From contig JBGTIS010000162.1 in NCBI GenBank assembly GCA_041745535.1, positions 1 through 22,506 on the forward strand: a stretch of 22,506 nt of DNA. The letters are read 5' to 3'. A program made the position numbers and the translations under genes. Positions 8,092-15,444 of this stretch are shown in pieces. Under the pieces are notes generated by a model. It saw only the letters and a program-made list of their open reading frames with translations, was not told the origin of the DNA and did no database searches. The first letter of the stretch is position 1; each line of letters begins with the position of its first letter. Origin of the DNA: JBGTIS01 sp041745535. GTDB lineage: Bacteria > Bacteroidota > Bacteroidia > Cytophagales > Cyclobacteriaceae.

Positions 8092-8565
8092 TTAATATTT
8101 CGTTTTATTTTCATGCTGTTCCCACATCGCAAAAGCCTGCAATCCTTCCTGCCGGCCAAGCTGGGTGCAGGGTATGTTGCGGCCGGTAAGAGGCTTACAA
8201 ATTTCTTCGTAGATCCACTGATCATTAAAATCTGCCGCAGCGGCATCCTGGTGGGTACAGGCGAACACAATGCGCCCAATGCCCGCCCAGTAAATAGCAG
8301 CCAGGCACATCGGACAGGGCTCACAAGAGGTATAAACCGCACATTGTTCCAGTTTAAAGGTTTTCAGGTTTTGGCAGGCATCGCGGATCGCCATTATTTC
8401 AGCATGGGCGGTGGGATCATTGGAGGCGGTTACCTGGTTGTATCCTTTTCCAACAACATGATTGTCTTTTACAATTACTGCTCCGAAAGGTCCTCCACTA
8501 TGTGTTGTGATACTTTTTTTGGCCAAGGCAATGGCTTCTGTAATAAAAATCTGATCTTTATCCAT
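8092..8565 (-). CDS. guaD: Guanine deaminase, cytidine-deaminase fold
   Basis: Likely converts guanine to xanthine in purine salvage. The 157-residue protein has the zinc-deaminase motifs DPTAHAEIMAI (residues 50-60; His 54 ligand, Glu 56 proton shuttle) and TSCEPCPMCLAAIYWAG (79-95; Cys 84 and Cys 87 ligands). Several features recall Bacillus subtilis GuaD rather than TadA or CMP deaminases: GGPFGAVIVKD near 24, the HQDAAAADFND stretch near 105, and the C-terminal tail ending KTKY, whose last Tyr caps the active site in that family. I chose the ATG at 8565, which gives MDKDQIFITEAI; an upstream start at 8589 adds eight residues. It ends directly against the photolyase stop. Substrate is inferred from resemblance, so another nucleoside or base deaminase is possible. 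Confidence 0.82.
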   Translation of the reverse strand: MDKDQIFITEAIALAKKSITTHSGGPFGAVIVKDNHVVGKGYNQVTASNDPTAHAEIMAIRDACQNLKTFKLEQCAVYTSCEPCPMCLAAIYWAGIGRIVFACTHQDAAAADFNDQWIYEEICKPLTGRNIPCTQLGRQEGLQAFAMWEQHENKTKY

Positions 8566-8697
8566 AAATTTTCCTGTAATCAGCAACAAAGATACCTATT
8601 AGAATAATTTTTGTACAATACTAGTTTATTGTTTTCTTATTTTTTTAATTTTAATAAAGAAGACACAGCTTTTTTACCCGTTTAACTCAGCCTGCGC

Positions 8698-9609
8698 TTG
8701 AAGAATATCATCATTTTCTTAACCCTTATTATATTATCGTCTGATAGCTTCGCACAGGTCAGTACTTCCGGTGATTCGGTGAACCACCGGAAAACCAGAA
8801 ATTTCTTACTTGTTTCAGGGGCCGCCTATGCCTTGTCTATTGCCGGATTGAGCGAATTGTGGTATAAGCACCAGGAAAATCAATCGTTCCGTTTTTTTGA
8901 CGACAGCGATGAATGGAAACAAATGGATAAAGTCGGACACTTTTTCAGTGCTTTTCATGTGAGTGCTTTTGGCCGGCAGGCTTTTTATCGGCAGGGAATC
9001 CAATCAGGGAAAAGCGCCATTTTAGGAGGACTGGTAGGCACGCTTGTATTACTACCCATTGAAGTATTCGATGGTTTTTCAGCTGCTTACGGTGCATCCT
9101 GGACTGATCTGGCAGCCAATACCCTAGGCGCCTCTTTTTATGTGGGGCAGCAGCTTATCTGGAAAGAAGTTCGCATTCATCCTAAATTCTCATTTCATAA
9201 AACCAGGTTGGCGCCCCTTCGGAAAAATACCCTGGGCAGCCGGTTGCACGAAGAAATTCTGAAAGACTACAATGGACAAACCTATTGGCTTTCCGTTGAC
9301 CTGGATCGATTTTTTGATCAGAAAAATATGTCAAACTTTCCAAAATGGCTTAATCTGGCGGTGGGTTACGGTTCCCACAATATGTTATATGCCCATGACT
9401 CGGAAAATCTGGATGCCAGATTAACGCCTTACCGACAATATTACCTGGCGCTTGATTTAGATTTTAGCCATATCCGACTCCCTCCTAGCAATTTTGGCAA
9501 TAAAATGTTGAATGGCGTATTGTACCTGACTAACCTGATACACCTGCCGGCTCCGGCATTATCTTACGATCATAAAAACGGGATTCGCTTTTATCCGTTA
9601 TACTTTTAA
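8698..9609 (+). CDS. DUF2279 family membrane-associated protein
   Basis: A 303-residue protein of unknown function. It begins with a signal peptide (KNIIIFLTLIILSSDSFAQ), then has a hydrophobic segment (about 33-50). The motif MDKVGHFFSAFHVSAFGRQ near residue 80 has the D-K-x-G-H-F pattern of the DUF2279 family. A hydrophobic stretch ILGGLVGTLVLLPIEVFDGF and the motif SWTDLAANTLGA follow near 105-145. The last 130 residues contain alternating aromatic strands and end in YPLYF, suggestive of a beta-structured, envelope-facing part. The only start that includes the whole signal peptide is a TTG at 8698, so the gene probably uses a TTG start. It lies 17 bases before the Smr gene and is divergent from guaD. 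Confidence 0.75.
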   Translation: MKNIIIFLTLIILSSDSFAQVSTSGDSVNHRKTRNFLLVSGAAYALSIAGLSELWYKHQENQSFRFFDDSDEWKQMDKVGHFFSAFHVSAFGRQAFYRQGIQSGKSAILGGLVGTLVLLPIEVFDGFSAAYGASWTDLAANTLGASFYVGQQLIWKEVRIHPKFSFHKTRLAPLRKNTLGSRLHEEILKDYNGQTYWLSVDLDRFFDQKNMSNFPKWLNLAVGYGSHNMLYAHDSENLDARLTPYRQYYLALDLDFSHIRLPPSNFGNKMLNGVLYLTNLIHLPAPALSYDHKNGIRFYPLYF

Positions 9610-9626
9610 AACAAAAAGAAACGGTT

Positions 9627-10622
9627 ATGAACATTGGCGATAAAGTAAGGTTGCTCCGCGGCAGCGAAGAAGGCATTATTACTAAAATAGTAGATGGAAA
9701 AATTATTGAGGTTGAAATAGAGGAAGGGTTCCAGATTCCTGTAATGCGCAGCGAGGTGGTAATTATTTCCAAAGAAGAAAACACCTATTTCAGAAAAAGT
9801 CAGGCTGAGGAAACGGCTCCTGCTAAACCAGTGGGTGAAAAATCTAAGAAAACCATCCGAACCACGCTGGCCACCCAGGGTATTTTTTTGGCTTTCACCG
9901 AAATAAACGACCAGAAACTCGCCCTGAACCTGATTAACAATACCGATCTGGATTTGCCTTTTACTATGGGTGAAGAGCAGGAAAACACCTATACAGGCAT
10001 TACAGCCGGGTTATTAGAGGCCAGAAGTTCACTAAAAATAAAAGATGTTTCGGTGCAAACTTTTGAGAGGTGGCCTGCGATTATCATACAGTTTCTGTTT
10101 CATAAAGCCGGGCCATTTACCTTGCGGGAACCTTTTATTCGCAAAATGAGTTTCAAGGCTTCTTCCTTTTTCAAAAGTAAAAAAGATGCCCCTGTTATTA
10201 ATCGGCAGGCCTTTTTGTTTCAGATCGATAACACCCTTTCTTCTGAAAAATCACAGACTCTGGACCCTGAAAAGCTGAGAGAAAGTATGCTGGAACCAAA
10301 GTCGGATGATAAAAAGTCGGAAAGCACCATAAATGAACGCCCCATTGATATTGTGGACCTGCATATAGAAAATCTGGCGACTGACAACGCAAGCATGAGC
10401 AATGCCGAAATGATGGAATTACAATTACAAACTTTCGAACAAAAGCTGGACAGAGCTATTGCCATGGGGATGGATCAAATTACTTTTATTCATGGTATTG
10501 GCAACGGAACCCTTCGCAATGCGATCCACAAAAAACTATCGGGCATGTCGAATATTAAATTTTTTAAAGATGCCATGCGCGAAAAATTCGGCTATGGTGC
10601 CACACTGATTAAAATAAATTAA
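9627..10622 (+). CDS. DUF2027/Smr domain protein
   Basis: A 331-residue cytosolic protein. The N-terminus (1-50, NIGDKVRLLRGSEEGIITKI) looks like a small SH3-like or KOW-like beta barrel. The middle (about 75-190) is a beta-rich DUF2027-type region. The C-terminal 90 residues form an Smr domain: DIVDLHIENL near 241, TFEQKLDRAIAMGMDQITFI, then HGIGNGTLRNAIHKKL and a final FGYGATLIKIN. The DLHxxN and HGxGxGxLR motifs are those of Smr domains, which in MutS2 and related proteins act on branched nucleic acids or on ribosome-stalled mRNA. Here there is no MutS ATPase part, so this is the stand-alone form found in Bacteroidota. Its true substrate is unknown. It sits between the DUF2279 and MORN genes with short gaps (17 and 40 bases), probably one operon. 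Confidence 0.85.
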   Translation: MNIGDKVRLLRGSEEGIITKIVDGKIIEVEIEEGFQIPVMRSEVVIISKEENTYFRKSQAEETAPAKPVGEKSKKTIRTTLATQGIFLAFTEINDQKLALNLINNTDLDLPFTMGEEQENTYTGITAGLLEARSSLKIKDVSVQTFERWPAIIIQFLFHKAGPFTLREPFIRKMSFKASSFFKSKKDAPVINRQAFLFQIDNTLSSEKSQTLDPEKLRESMLEPKSDDKKSESTINERPIDIVDLHIENLATDNASMSNAEMMELQLQTFEQKLDRAIAMGMDQITFIHGIGNGTLRNAIHKKLSGMSNIKFFKDAMREKFGYGATLIKIN

Positions 10623-10662
10623 CGTTACTTTTCTGAAGCAACCATCAGCAACTTTAAATATT

Positions 10663-12003
10663 ATGCTTAAGATACGCTTAAACACCTTTTTTCTATTAAC
10701 ACTGCTCTTAATATTGGCTGAGGAAGGGTTTGCGCAAACAAGTAAAAACCCAGAACTTTCAACCATTACTACCTATTATGACTCGGCCCGAACCGTAATT
10801 AAGGAAAAATACTTTATTCTGAACCAGGACAGTTCCCGCATCGATGGCGCTTATACCAAATACGATCCTGATGGCCATGTAGCAGCCAAAGGCATATTTG
10901 CTGATGGTGAAAAAACAGGTGTGTTCGAGGAATATTATCCGGATGGATCGCTACAGCGCACCATTCCATACAAAGCAGACAATAAAGAAGGCGATGTAAA
11001 AGTATACAATCCGGATGGCACCTTGCTGCAAACAGGGTATTTCAGTAACGATATGCTTAATGGTGAGTTGATTTTGTATTATGATAACGGGAAAGCCAAA
11101 AGTAAAACTACTTTTAAAAACGGATCACCCGAAGGCAAGGTAGAAACTTACTATATCAATGGAAATCTGAAAGAAGTGGTCCATTATAAAGCCGGGCAGC
11201 AAACTGGTCCTGCCGAATATTTTTATGAGAATGGAAATCTGAAAACCCAGGCCCAATATGAGCAGGGCATGCTAGACGGTGTGGTAAAAACTTACCATCA
11301 GGATGGACAACTGGTAGACAGTACTACCTTTAAAAATGGTCAGAAGCAGGATGGTTTTGTATCGTACAACCCTGAAGGAACTGTGATTACGGAAGGTAGA
11401 TACGAAAATGGGTTTCTGGAGGGCGAATACAAAGAATATTACGACAACGGCAACCTGAAAAACAAATTTCAGTACCACGAAGGTAAAAAAACCGGAGAAA
11501 GCTTGGTGTATAATCCGGATGGACAACTGGCATTAAAAGTAAAATATCTGGAAAATGGCAGGGTGGAAACTGCCTATTATTCATCTTCCAGCATACAATC
11601 GGTAAAATCCTTTGAAAAAGGGAAGCCGCATGGTGTGTGGAAAACCTATTATGAGAATGACAGCCTGGAATCGCGAATTTCATATGCTTACGGAAAAATA
11701 GACGGAGAGAAGCTAACCTATTACCAGGAAGGGGGAATCAGCAAAAAAGAAGTATACCGAAATGGCAGGCTTACCGGGCAGGCGTATTCATATTATCCTT
11801 CAGGGAATATTAAAACCGAAACGAATTACTATTACGGACAACCAGAGGGTAAATTCACCGAATATTTCGACAATGCGCGGATAAAAATTTCGGGAGAATA
11901 TGTGAGCGGAAAAAAAACAGGTACCTGGCAGTTTTTTGATGAAGCAGGCAACCTTGAAAAAAAAGTTGATTACCAGGAAGGGATTGAGACCAAAAGAAAA
12001 TAA
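10663..12003 (+). CDS. Secreted MORN-like repeat protein, about 16 repeats
   Basis: A 446-residue protein with a signal peptide (MLKIRLNTFFLLTLLLILAEEGFAQ). From about residue 59 to the end it consists of about 16 tandem repeats of 23-24 residues with the pattern G-x3-x-Y-Y-x-(N/D)-G-x-(L/I)-x5-(Y/F)-x-x-G-x-x-(T/D/E). Good copies are GEYKEYYDNGNLKNKFQYHE and GKVETYYINGNLKEVVHYKA. These are the MORN-like repeats that databases often label YwqK antitoxin; nothing here supports a toxin-antitoxin role. Repeat 11 (VETAYYSSSSIQSVKSFEKG) has lost the Gly start and the NG turn. The export signal implies a periplasmic or surface role, possibly an adhesive or scaffolding beta solenoid. The downstream gene is purC, 67 bases away. 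Confidence 0.85.
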   Translation: MLKIRLNTFFLLTLLLILAEEGFAQTSKNPELSTITTYYDSARTVIKEKYFILNQDSSRIDGAYTKYDPDGHVAAKGIFADGEKTGVFEEYYPDGSLQRTIPYKADNKEGDVKVYNPDGTLLQTGYFSNDMLNGELILYYDNGKAKSKTTFKNGSPEGKVETYYINGNLKEVVHYKAGQQTGPAEYFYENGNLKTQAQYEQGMLDGVVKTYHQDGQLVDSTTFKNGQKQDGFVSYNPEGTVITEGRYENGFLEGEYKEYYDNGNLKNKFQYHEGKKTGESLVYNPDGQLALKVKYLENGRVETAYYSSSSIQSVKSFEKGKPHGVWKTYYENDSLESRISYAYGKIDGEKLTYYQEGGISKKEVYRNGRLTGQAYSYYPSGNIKTETNYYYGQPEGKFTEYFDNARIKISGEYVSGKKTGTWQFFDEAGNLEKKVDYQEGIETKRK

Positions 12004-12055
12004 CTTTCATAAGTTTAATGCGTTAAGAAGGCTTTTTAATCTTACCTTCATGAAC

Positions 12056-12063
12056 TAACTTTG
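12056..12063 (+). promoter_or_regulatory. Putative purC -7 box (TAACTTTG)
   Basis: TAACTTTG is a full match to TAnnTTTG and ends only seven bases before the purC ATG (12071). If transcription starts the usual five to eight bases after the box, the purC mRNA would be leaderless or nearly so. No TTG is seen at the exact -33 spacing. Confidence 0.35.
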
Positions 12064-12070
12064 TAAGCTT

Positions 12071-13006
12071 ATGGAAAAGGGCATACAAGAAACAAACTTC
12101 CAGTTTCCGGGTCAAACAGGATTTTACCGAGGCAAAGTTCGGGATGTATATTTCTTTGATCAGAAATTAGTGGCAGTAGCCACCGACCGTATTTCCGCGT
12201 TCGATGTTATTTTGCCCAAACCCATTCCGTGTAAAGGCCAGGTGCTGAACCAGATTGCCTATGAGTTTTTAATGGCTACCCGCGACATTGTGCCCAACTG
12301 GGTGAGCAACTCACCCGACCCGAATGCAACCATGGGTATTCGCTGCCAGCCATTTCCTATTGAAATGGTAATCAGGGGTTACCTGGCCGGGCATGCCTGG
12401 CGGGAATATCAGGCCGGGAAACGAACCCTGTGTGGCGTAGCGCTGCCGGAAGGTTTGCGGGAAAATGACCAACTGCCGCAACCGATTATTACCCCTGCTA
12501 CCAAAGCGGAAGAAGGCCACGATGAAGACATTTCGCGTGACGACATCATAGCCAGGGGGCTGACCAGTGAAGCGGATTATAAAATGCTGGAAAGATATAC
12601 GCGGAGCCTGTTCGAGCGGGGAACCCGTATGGCACAAGAAAAGGGCCTGATCTTAGTAGATACAAAATATGAATTTGGTAAATTTGAAGGTACCATTTAC
12701 CTGATCGATGAAGTACATACGCCAGATTCTTCCCGGTACTTCTATGCGGAAGGATACCAGGAACGCCAGCAGCAGGGATTAGACCAAAAGCAACTTTCCA
12801 AAGAATTTGTTCGACAATGGCTGATATCTCAGGGATTTCAGGGAAAAGAAGGTCAGAAAATGCCGGATATGAATGAGGAAATGGTAAATTCGGTCACCAG
12901 CCGGTATGTGGAGTTATTTGAGAAGTTAATTGGCAAACCTTTCGTCCGCGAAAATTCTGAAAACATTTCAGACCGGATCTATCAGAACATATTACATAAA
13001 CTTTAG
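12071..13006 (+). CDS. purC: Phosphoribosylaminoimidazole-succinocarboxamide synthase
   Basis: SAICAR synthase ligates aspartate to CAIR using ATP in de novo purine synthesis. The 311-residue length fits the longer class of PurC. Motifs include FYRGKVRDVYFF (residues 18-29, nucleotide site), ATDRISAFDVILPKPIPCKG (37-56), MVIRGYLAGHAWREY (99-113), the TKAEEGHDEDIS loop (144-155) and LVDTKYEFGKFEG (195-207). The ATG at 12071 gives the expected short lead before the P-loop-like motif. It is followed after 36 bases by the STAS gene and then by rnz and the transporter, all on the + strand. A possible promoter box sits directly before it. Confidence 0.97.
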   Translation: MEKGIQETNFQFPGQTGFYRGKVRDVYFFDQKLVAVATDRISAFDVILPKPIPCKGQVLNQIAYEFLMATRDIVPNWVSNSPDPNATMGIRCQPFPIEMVIRGYLAGHAWREYQAGKRTLCGVALPEGLRENDQLPQPIITPATKAEEGHDEDISRDDIIARGLTSEADYKMLERYTRSLFERGTRMAQEKGLILVDTKYEFGKFEGTIYLIDEVHTPDSSRYFYAEGYQERQQQGLDQKQLSKEFVRQWLISQGFQGKEGQKMPDMNEEMVNSVTSRYVELFEKLIGKPFVRENSENISDRIYQNILHKL

Positions 13007-13042
13007 TTTTAATTACAAACTTTCACTAAAATAAACTTCGAA

Positions 13043-13438
13043 ATGAAGTATTCTATCGATAAAAGAGAACATTACTGTCTTATAAAACTGAATGAGGAAA
13101 AACTGGATGCCACACTGTCGCCCAGTTTAAAATCCGAACTCATCACCAAACATGCCGAAGGAGTTAAAAATCTTATTCTTGATATGACAGATGTAAAATA
13201 TACTGACTCTTCCGGACTAAGCGCGCTGCTAATTGGCAACCGCATTTTTGATGAAGATGGCGGTGTATTTATCCTGGCTGGCATTACCGATCATGTGATG
13301 AAACTGGTTAAAATATCTCAGTTAGACAATGTATTAAATATTCTTCCAACCGTAGAAGAAGCCGTTGATGCCGTTTTTCTGAATGAGATCGATCAAAACT
13401 TAACCGATACTTCTGAAAGCGAAAACGAAAGCAATTAA
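13043..13438 (+). CDS. STAS domain protein (anti-sigma factor antagonist-like)
   Basis: A 131-residue protein with a single STAS fold (residues 1-110) like SpoIIAA/RsbV. The phosphorylation-site motif is TDSSGLSALL, in which Ser 57 corresponds to the serine phosphorylated in SpoIIAA. Helix two (GVFILAGITDHVMKLVKISQLD) is also typical. The last 20 residues are acidic and Ser/Asn-rich (about 112-131) and look disordered. Proteins of this type control a switch by binding or releasing a partner when phosphorylated. No kinase (RsbW-like), phosphatase or sigma factor is encoded nearby, so its partner must lie elsewhere. It is eight bases upstream of rnz, which suggests translational coupling. Confidence 0.85.
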   Translation: MKYSIDKREHYCLIKLNEEKLDATLSPSLKSELITKHAEGVKNLILDMTDVKYTDSSGLSALLIGNRIFDEDGGVFILAGITDHVMKLVKISQLDNVLNILPTVEEAVDAVFLNEIDQNLTDTSESENESN

Positions 13439-13446
13439 TTTAAGCT

Positions 13447-14367
13447 TTGAGTTTTATTCTTAAAATACTGGGCGCGAACTCTGCTACACCAGCCTATGGG
13501 CGACATCAAACCAGCCAGTTATTGGTTATTGACCAATATCATTTCCTTATTGACTGTGGTGAAGGCACCCAGATGCGACTGAATAAATTTAAAGCGAAAG
13601 CCAGTAAAATTCAGCATATATTGATCAGCCACCTCCACGGTGATCATTTCTTCGGCCTGATGGGGTTATTAAACACCATGAGCCTGGGTGGCCGGGTTAC
13701 TGATTTACATGTGTATGCCCCGCCCGGTCTGTCTGAAATTATCACTGTACATTTAAAACATTCAGGCACGGTTTTAAATTATAAAACACATTTTCATGCG
13801 CTGGAACATCCCGAACAATCCAACAGGATTTTTGAGAATGAACTATTAACCATTGATACGCTTCCCCTGGACCACAGAATTCCGTGTTTTGGATTTATTT
13901 TTAAAGAAAAAGAAAAAAGAAGGCGTATTAACAAAGCGGTAATGCCTGCTGATTTGTCTATCGCGGAAATTAATGACCTGAAAGATGGCAGGGATATTCT
14001 GAACGAAACAGGCATACTAAAGTATAAGAACGAAAATTTCACCTTACCCCCACGGAAAAGCAGGTCTTACGCCTATTGCTCTGATACCCGGTTTAATGAA
14101 AGTATTGTACCACTTATTCAGGATGTGGACCTTTTATACCATGAGGCTACCTTTATGAAAAGTGAAGACCAGGAAGCTTTTTCCAGATACCATAGTACGA
14201 CCGAACACGCAGCCATAATCGCTAAAAAAGCAAACGCCAAACAACTTATTATCGGGCATTATTCCAGCCGGTATCAGGAAATTGATGATTTTCTGAACGA
14301 AACCAAAGCTGTTTTTCCCAAGACCTTATTAGCCATTGAGGGAAATGAATATATTGTTAACGATTAA
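13447..14367 (+). CDS. rnz: Ribonuclease Z (tRNA 3' processing endonuclease)
   Basis: Cleaves the 3' trailer from precursor tRNAs. The 306-residue product is a metallo-beta-lactamase fold enzyme: DCGEGTQMRL (36-45) and the zinc motif SHLHGDHFFG (61-70). Further ligands are His 143 (PLDHRIPC), Asp 213 (AYCSDTRF) and His 271 (IIGHYSSRY). The HEATF motif (232-236) is also present. The insert of about 50 residues (150-205) corresponds to the flexible exosite arm that grips tRNA. The only start that keeps the first strand (MSFILKILGANSATP) is a TTG at 13447, eight bases after the STAS stop. The next candidate Met is residue 43, inside the fold, so TTG initiation is likely. Confidence 0.95.
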   Translation: MSFILKILGANSATPAYGRHQTSQLLVIDQYHFLIDCGEGTQMRLNKFKAKASKIQHILISHLHGDHFFGLMGLLNTMSLGGRVTDLHVYAPPGLSEIITVHLKHSGTVLNYKTHFHALEHPEQSNRIFENELLTIDTLPLDHRIPCFGFIFKEKEKRRRINKAVMPADLSIAEINDLKDGRDILNETGILKYKNENFTLPPRKSRSYAYCSDTRFNESIVPLIQDVDLLYHEATFMKSEDQEAFSRYHSTTEHAAIIAKKANAKQLIIGHYSSRYQEIDDFLNETKAVFPKTLLAIEGNEYIVND

Positions 14368-14390
14368 CATTAAAAACAAATGGTTCGAAC

Positions 14391-15167
14391 ATGAATAAAA
14401 AAACGAATCTGTTTATTGTTTTATCTATCATTTTCCTTACCAATGCCCTATTGGCGGAAATTATCGGGGTTAAAATTTTTTCTGCTGAATCAATGCTTGG
14501 GGTTCCTCCTGCCCAAATTTCTTTGCTGGGCGATTGGGTGCTCGATTTTAACCTCACTGCCGGTGTAGTAATCTGGCCCATTGTGTTCATTACCACCGAT
14601 GTGATTAATGAATATTTTGGTAAAAAGGGTGTAAAAAAAATCAGCTTTCTCACAGCCGGTTTTGTGGCCTACTCGTTTCTGGTGATCTTTATTGTTACCA
14701 AATTACCCCCGGCCGATTTCTGGCTTCATGTAACCCCGGTTGACGGAGCGGGCAATACCTTTAATATTGATTTTGCCTTTAAAACCATTTTCCGTCAGGG
14801 TTTAGGCATTATTGTAGGGTCGTTAACGGCCTTTTTGATTGGGCAGTTGCTGGATGTGTTTGTATTTCAGAAGTTGAAAAAAATTACCGGAAATGAAAAA
14901 ATCTGGTTGCGTGCCACTGGGTCTACATTGGTTTCACAACTTATTGACAGTTTTGTGGTGCTTTTCATCGCTTTTTATATTTTTGGTGGCTGGACCTTTA
15001 CCCAAATCATTTCGGTGGGCATTGTTAATTATATTTACAAAGCCAGCGCTGCCATTGTATTAACGCCTCTTTTGTATGTGGCGCATTATTTTATCGACCG
15101 GTACCTGGGAAAAGAAACTGCTGACCAGCTAGCTGAAGAAGCTACGCAGGATACGGCTTTTTTCTAA
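14391..15167 (+). CDS. yhhQ: Queuosine precursor transporter (YhhQ family)
   Basis: An inner-membrane protein of 258 residues that probably takes up queuosine precursors (preQ0/preQ1 or queuine) for tRNA modification. Six or more hydrophobic segments are visible, with the family motifs FITTDVINEYFGKKG (near 65-79) and ATGSTLVSQLIDSFVVLFIAF (near 179-199). The soluble C-terminal tail ends QLAEEATQDTAFF. It follows rnz by 23 bases and likely ends the purC-STAS-rnz operon; the link to tRNA biology with rnz is suggestive. The 3' end is odd: a second, diverged copy of its last 13 codons lies 1.27 kb downstream at the edge of the next gene (16398-16442), so the present 3' end may have been swapped by an insertion event. 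The reading frame here is intact. Confidence 0.9.
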   Translation: MNKKTNLFIVLSIIFLTNALLAEIIGVKIFSAESMLGVPPAQISLLGDWVLDFNLTAGVVIWPIVFITTDVINEYFGKKGVKKISFLTAGFVAYSFLVIFIVTKLPPADFWLHVTPVDGAGNTFNIDFAFKTIFRQGLGIIVGSLTAFLIGQLLDVFVFQKLKKITGNEKIWLRATGSTLVSQLIDSFVVLFIAFYIFGGWTFTQIISVGIVNYIYKASAAIVLTPLLYVAHYFIDRYLGKETADQLAEEATQDTAFF

Positions 15168-15170
15168 TGC
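15129..15170 (+). repeat. Left copy of the yhhQ 3'-end direct repeat
   Basis: The last 12 codons and stop of yhhQ (LAEEATQDTAFF plus TAA) plus three bases. It matches 16401-16442, with about seven differences in 42 bases. The final 15 bases, GCTTTTTTCTAATGC (15156-15170), are identical in both. The differences are mostly at synonymous positions, so the copies diverged as coding sequence and are not a fresh duplication. Possible left attachment site of the scar. Confidence 0.75.
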
Positions 15171-15207
15171 TAGGACCAATATTTATTCAAATAGATTTTG
15201 ATATAGT

Positions 15208-15222
15208 GAATCCGAAGGATTC
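15208..15222. repeat. Palindromic hairpin GAATCC-GAA-GGATTC
   Basis: A perfect six-pair stem with a three-base loop, 41 bases after the yhhQ stop. It resembles the AATCCC-TTC-GGGATT element of the following repeats. There is no T run after it, so it is probably a dispersed palindromic repeat and not a classic terminator. Confidence 0.6.
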
Positions 15223-15255
15223 TTAGAATTATAGAAAATAATGGAACGAATTATA

Positions 15256-15321
15256 CGACCCCGATGGGGTCGCGCCTAAAGTTTATGTATTGGTTTATAG
15301 ATATGTAATCCCTTCGGGATT
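15256..15321 (+). repeat. Composite intergenic repeat, copy 1
   Basis: Two perfect hairpins joined by a 34-base linker: CGACCCC-GAT-GGGGTCG (15256-15272) and AATCCC-TTC-GGGATT (15307-15321). The linker ends ATATGTAAT, which runs into the second hairpin. The same order recurs in copy 2, about 107 bases downstream, so this is a repeat unit and not two chance palindromes. It looks like a dispersed, non-autonomous REP-like element. Confidence 0.65.
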
Positions 15322-15362
15322 GATGGCATAGAAGGTGGAAAAAACAAGGTCAACCTATCATT

Positions 15363-15444
15363 CGACCCCGTCGAGATGAACCAATTGGGGTCGTGGCTAA
15401 CGTCCATATATTAATTCTACAAATATGTAATTCCTTTGTGATAA
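15363..15444 (+). repeat. Composite intergenic repeat, copy 2 (degenerate)
   Basis: CGACCCC (15363-15369) and GGGGTCG (15387-15393) again form a stem, now with a 17-base loop. TGGCTAACGT and ATATGTAAT (15423-15431) follow, and then a decayed second hairpin (TTCCTTTGTGATAA). The first stem is kept in full while the second is broken. The unit ends right where the recombinase fragment begins. Confidence 0.6.

Noticed and set aside
8113..8607. 164-codon + strand frame opposite guaD
   Set aside because: It covers almost the same bases as guaD, whose motifs are unmistakable; the antisense product has no recognisable pattern.
10663..12003. Toxin-antitoxin antitoxin (YwqK label)
   Set aside because: The protein is exported, has 16 repeats and no toxin partner gene, so the label does not describe its role.
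15208..15444. CRISPR-like array
   Set aside because: The repeats are self-complementary hairpins in two unequal copies with no regular spacers and no cas genes.
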